Below, piece after piece: positions 55,817 through 57,673 of a DNA stretch of 57,673 bases. The notes beneath the pieces were generated by a model. That model was given only the letters and a program-made list of their open reading frames with translations, was not told the DNA's origin and searched no databases. A program made the position numbers and the translations under genes. The stretch lies in assembly GCA_016283755.1 (NCBI GenBank), contig JAEENO010000039.1, positions 1 through 57,673 on the forward strand. Reading direction: 5' to 3'. The stretch's first letter is position 1. Every line of letters begins with the position of its first letter. This DNA is from Lachnospiraceae bacterium (GTDB taxonomy: Bacteria > Bacillota > Clostridia > Lachnospirales > Lachnospiraceae).

Positions 55817-56617
55817 TTATATTTCTTTCATCATTTCATGTAATTTTCTAAGCTTTTCTGTCATCGCAGCGTATCTTGCAACAGTCTGCGACTGTGAGCC
55901 ATCGGATAATGCTTCATCAGGGTTATCATGAACTTCCACCATGACTCCGTCTGCGCCTGCGGCAACTGCAGCAAGAGAAAGCGGCTCTACAAGCTCATGC
56001 TTACCTGTACCATGGCTTGCATCAACCAATATAGGGAGATGAGACATCTTCTTAATCACAGGCACACATGCAATATCTACCATATTTCTTGTATAATGCT
56101 CAAAAGTTCTTATTCCTCGCTCACAAAGAATAATATTTTCATTGCCCTCCGCCATAATATACTCGGCAGAATATAGGAATTCCTCATAAGTTGACGAATA
56201 ACCACGCTTTAACAAAACCGGTTTACTGCTTTTACCGACTTCCTTTAAAAGTGCGAAATTCTGCATATTTCTCGCGCCTATCTGAATAACATCGATATCA
56301 TCAAATAATTCAAGTTCTCTTACATCGGTTATCTCAGTTATTACAGGAAGACCGGTCTCCTTCTTGGCGATACTAAGATAGTTTAACGCTTCTTTCCCGA
56401 GTCCCTGGAAAGAATAAGGTGAAGTTCTCGGTTTAAAAGCACCACCTCTAAGCATCGTCGCTCCGTTTTCTTTAACAGCCCTTGCAATATTAAGAATCTG
56501 TTCTTCGGATTCTACAGAGCACGGCCCCGCTATAATCGTAAGATTACCGCCACCTACAGTCGTATTATTAACTTTAATTACCGAATCAGCAGGGTGATTT
56601 TCTCTACTTACCAGCAT
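55817..56617 (-). CDS. aroF: DAHP synthase, type I-beta core without regulatory domain
   Basis: 266 residues. [36 protein letters not shown] and [12 protein letters not shown] are the phosphoenolpyruvate and metal motifs of the KDO8P-like I-beta group. Related enzymes of about 340 residues carry a ferredoxin-like N-terminal domain for Phe/Tyr feedback, and others are fused to chorismate mutase; this one has only about 25 residues before the barrel. It starts directly after the pyrD stop (TAAATG) and heads the aro part of the operon. Confidence 0.94.
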   Translation of the reverse strand: MLVSRENHPADSVIKVNNTTVGGGNLTIIAGPCSVESEEQILNIARAVKENGATMLRGGAFKPRTSPYSFQGLGKEALNYLSIAKKETGLPVITEITDVRELELFDDIDVIQIGARNMQNFALLKEVGKSSKPVLLKRGYSSTYEEFLYSAEYIMAEGNENIILCERGIRTFEHYTRNMVDIACVPVIKKMSHLPILVDASHGTGKHELVEPLSLAAVAAGADGVMVEVHDNPDEALSDGSQSQTVARYAAMTEKLRKLHEMMKEI

Positions 56618-57523
56618 TTATTCTTTCACTCCTCCGATAAGCTCTTTTATATCTTCAATCTTATTATCTGACATAAACTTCTCGATTCCGTCAACAATTT
56701 CCATGGTGACCGAAGGATTGCGGAAGTTTGCCGTACCGACAGACACCGCGGTTGCACCTGCAAGCATCATTTCAATTGCATCTTCATATGTTGCAATACC
56801 GCCCATTCCCACAACAGGAATAGAAACCGCATGACTTGCTTCATATACCATTCTGACTGCAATAGGATGAATTGCAGGACCGGATAAGCCGCCGGTCTTA
56901 TTCTTAATTGCGAAAGTACGCTTTCTTATATCAATCTTCATACCGGTTAAGGTATTGATAAGAGATATCGCATCAGCACCTCCTGCCTCCGCTGCCCGCG
57001 CCATTTCCTTAATATCTGTAACATTAGGACTAAGCTTCATTATAATAGGCTTAGTTGTATGTGCCTTAATGGCACGTGTTATATGCTCAACAGCTCTTGC
57101 ATCCTGGCCGAATGCAATTCCACCTTCTTTTACATTAGGGCAGGATATATTAATCTCAAGAAGATCTGCCTTGGTATCGGATAACTTCTCAACAACGCCG
57201 CAATACTCTTCTTCGCTCTTTCCTACTACATTAACAACTATAGCTGTATTATAATCATACAGGAACGGAAGATCGCGCTTCATAAATGTATCAATTCCCG
57301 GATTCTGCAAACCTATTGCATTCATCATTCCGCTCGGCGTCTCTGCAATTCTCGGTGTAGGATTACCCTGCCAGGGAGTTAACGCAACGCCCTTGGTTAC
57401 AACCGCGCCAAGTCTGTTCAGATCAACAAACTCAGAAACCTCTATTCCGGAACCGAAAGTTCCGGACGCTACCATTACGGGATTCTTAAGTTTTACGCCG
57501 GCTAAAGTAACTGAAGTATTCAT
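56618..57523 (-). CDS. pyrD: Dihydroorotate dehydrogenase, class 1B catalytic subunit
   Basis: 301 residues. FMN barrel with VASGTFGSGIE, ISCPNVKEGG (catalytic Cys of class 1), IMKLSPNVTDI, and GMGGIATYEDAIEMMLAGA. With PyrK it oxidises dihydroorotate using NAD+. The ATG overlaps the pyrK stop by one base (TAATG), so the two are coupled. aroF follows with no gap. Confidence 0.97.
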   Translation of the reverse strand: MNTSVTLAGVKLKNPVMVASGTFGSGIEVSEFVDLNRLGAVVTKGVALTPWQGNPTPRIAETPSGMMNAIGLQNPGIDTFMKRDLPFLYDYNTAIVVNVVGKSEEEYCGVVEKLSDTKADLLEINISCPNVKEGGIAFGQDARAVEHITRAIKAHTTKPIIMKLSPNVTDIKEMARAAEAGGADAISLINTLTGMKIDIRKRTFAIKNKTGGLSGPAIHPIAVRMVYEASHAVSIPVVGMGGIATYEDAIEMMLAGATAVSVGTANFRNPSVTMEIVDGIEKFMSDNKIEDIKELIGGVKE

Positions 57524-57673
57524 TATATCTCCACCTCCTCGGCAGGAAATACAGGTCCCTCTTTACAAATTCTTGTATTATTAACATTGGAATGAGAATC
57601 TATATCTTTTGTCTTGCATCCGCAAGCAAGGCATGCTCCGATTCCGCATCCCATTCTCTCTTCAAGCGATATA
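57523..57673 (-). CDS. pyrK: Dihydroorotate dehydrogenase electron transfer subunit, C-terminal part
   Basis: Cut by the window edge; the last 49 codons are visible. The frame reads SLEERMGCGIGACLACGCKT, then VNNTRICKEGPVFPAEEVEI and a stop. The four cysteines (C-x4-C-x2-C, then C after about 20 residues) bind the 2Fe-2S cluster of PyrK. The conserved ERMxCGIGxCxxC is diagnostic. It passes electrons from PyrD to NAD+ through FAD and the cluster. Confidence 0.95.
   Translation of the reverse strand, partial: ISLEERMGCGIGACLACGCKTKDIDSHSNVNNTRICKEGPVFPAEEVEI

Overview
The window reads as a chromosomal stretch of an anaerobic, moderately AT-rich Clostridia, most likely a member of or close to Lachnospiraceae. 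This is inferred from gene content: class III fructose-bisphosphatase, indolepyruvate:ferredoxin oxidoreductase, meso-diaminopimelate dehydrogenase, PyrK/PyrD class 1B, and strong GGAGG ribosome sites. No rRNA, tRNA, CRISPR array, insertion sequence or prophage is visible. Nearly all genes lie on the minus strand; only a mazEF-like cassette with one unknown gene (10.6-12.1 kb) and guaB (28.0-29.5 kb) lie on the plus strand.

Layout. 1-2.7 kb: the start of a MerR-type regulator with a textbook MerR promoter, a NimA-like flavin-fold gene, a GNAT remnant and an ABC exporter. 2.7-10.5 kb: iorAB, then the operon dapA-dapB-fbp-clpX. 10.5-12.1 kb: the mazEF-like pair and an unknown membrane-anchored protein. 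12.1-15.8 kb: typA-pepF. 15.9-23.1 kb is the accessory part: two ABC exporter half-transporters, a DUF975 protein, a LytTR/GHKL two-component system, two broken response-regulator genes, a repeated terminator and a ParE-type toxin with a 59-residue candidate antitoxin. 23.2-28 kb: pyrG, a DUF1846 protein and a MATE transporter. 28-29.5 kb: guaB. 29.5-45.2 kb: the block comEA-comEC-holA-rpsT-lepA-hemW, conserved in Firmicutes but modified here. A two-component system and a GerMN lipoprotein lie between comEA and comEC. A helix-hairpin-helix/SNF2 ATPase lies between comEC and holA. The sporulation genes gpr and spoIIP, usual between rpsT and lepA in spore formers, are absent. An S9 peptidase and ddh follow hemW. 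45.2-57.7 kb: a nucleotide and aromatic biosynthesis block, pyrK-pyrD-aroF-aroB-aroA-chorismate mutase-aroE/aroK fusion, then pyrE, a small membrane protein, an M29 aminopeptidase and purE-purM-purN-purD.

How the genes work together. dapA, dapB and ddh supply meso-diaminopimelate and lysine by the one-step dehydrogenase route. Class III FBPase serves gluconeogenesis. IorAB handles aromatic 2-oxo acids, while the aro operon makes their precursors. pyrK, pyrD, pyrE and pyrG cover parts of pyrimidine synthesis, and purE, purM, purN, purD and guaB parts of purine and GMP synthesis. 

The least explained parts are the regulator set inside the competence operon, the HhH-SNF2 gene that overlaps holA, the rearranged two-component locus at 19.6-22.5 kb, and the two toxin-antitoxin cassettes. 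Start codons were moved inward from the longest reading frame where a clear ribosome site decides them.
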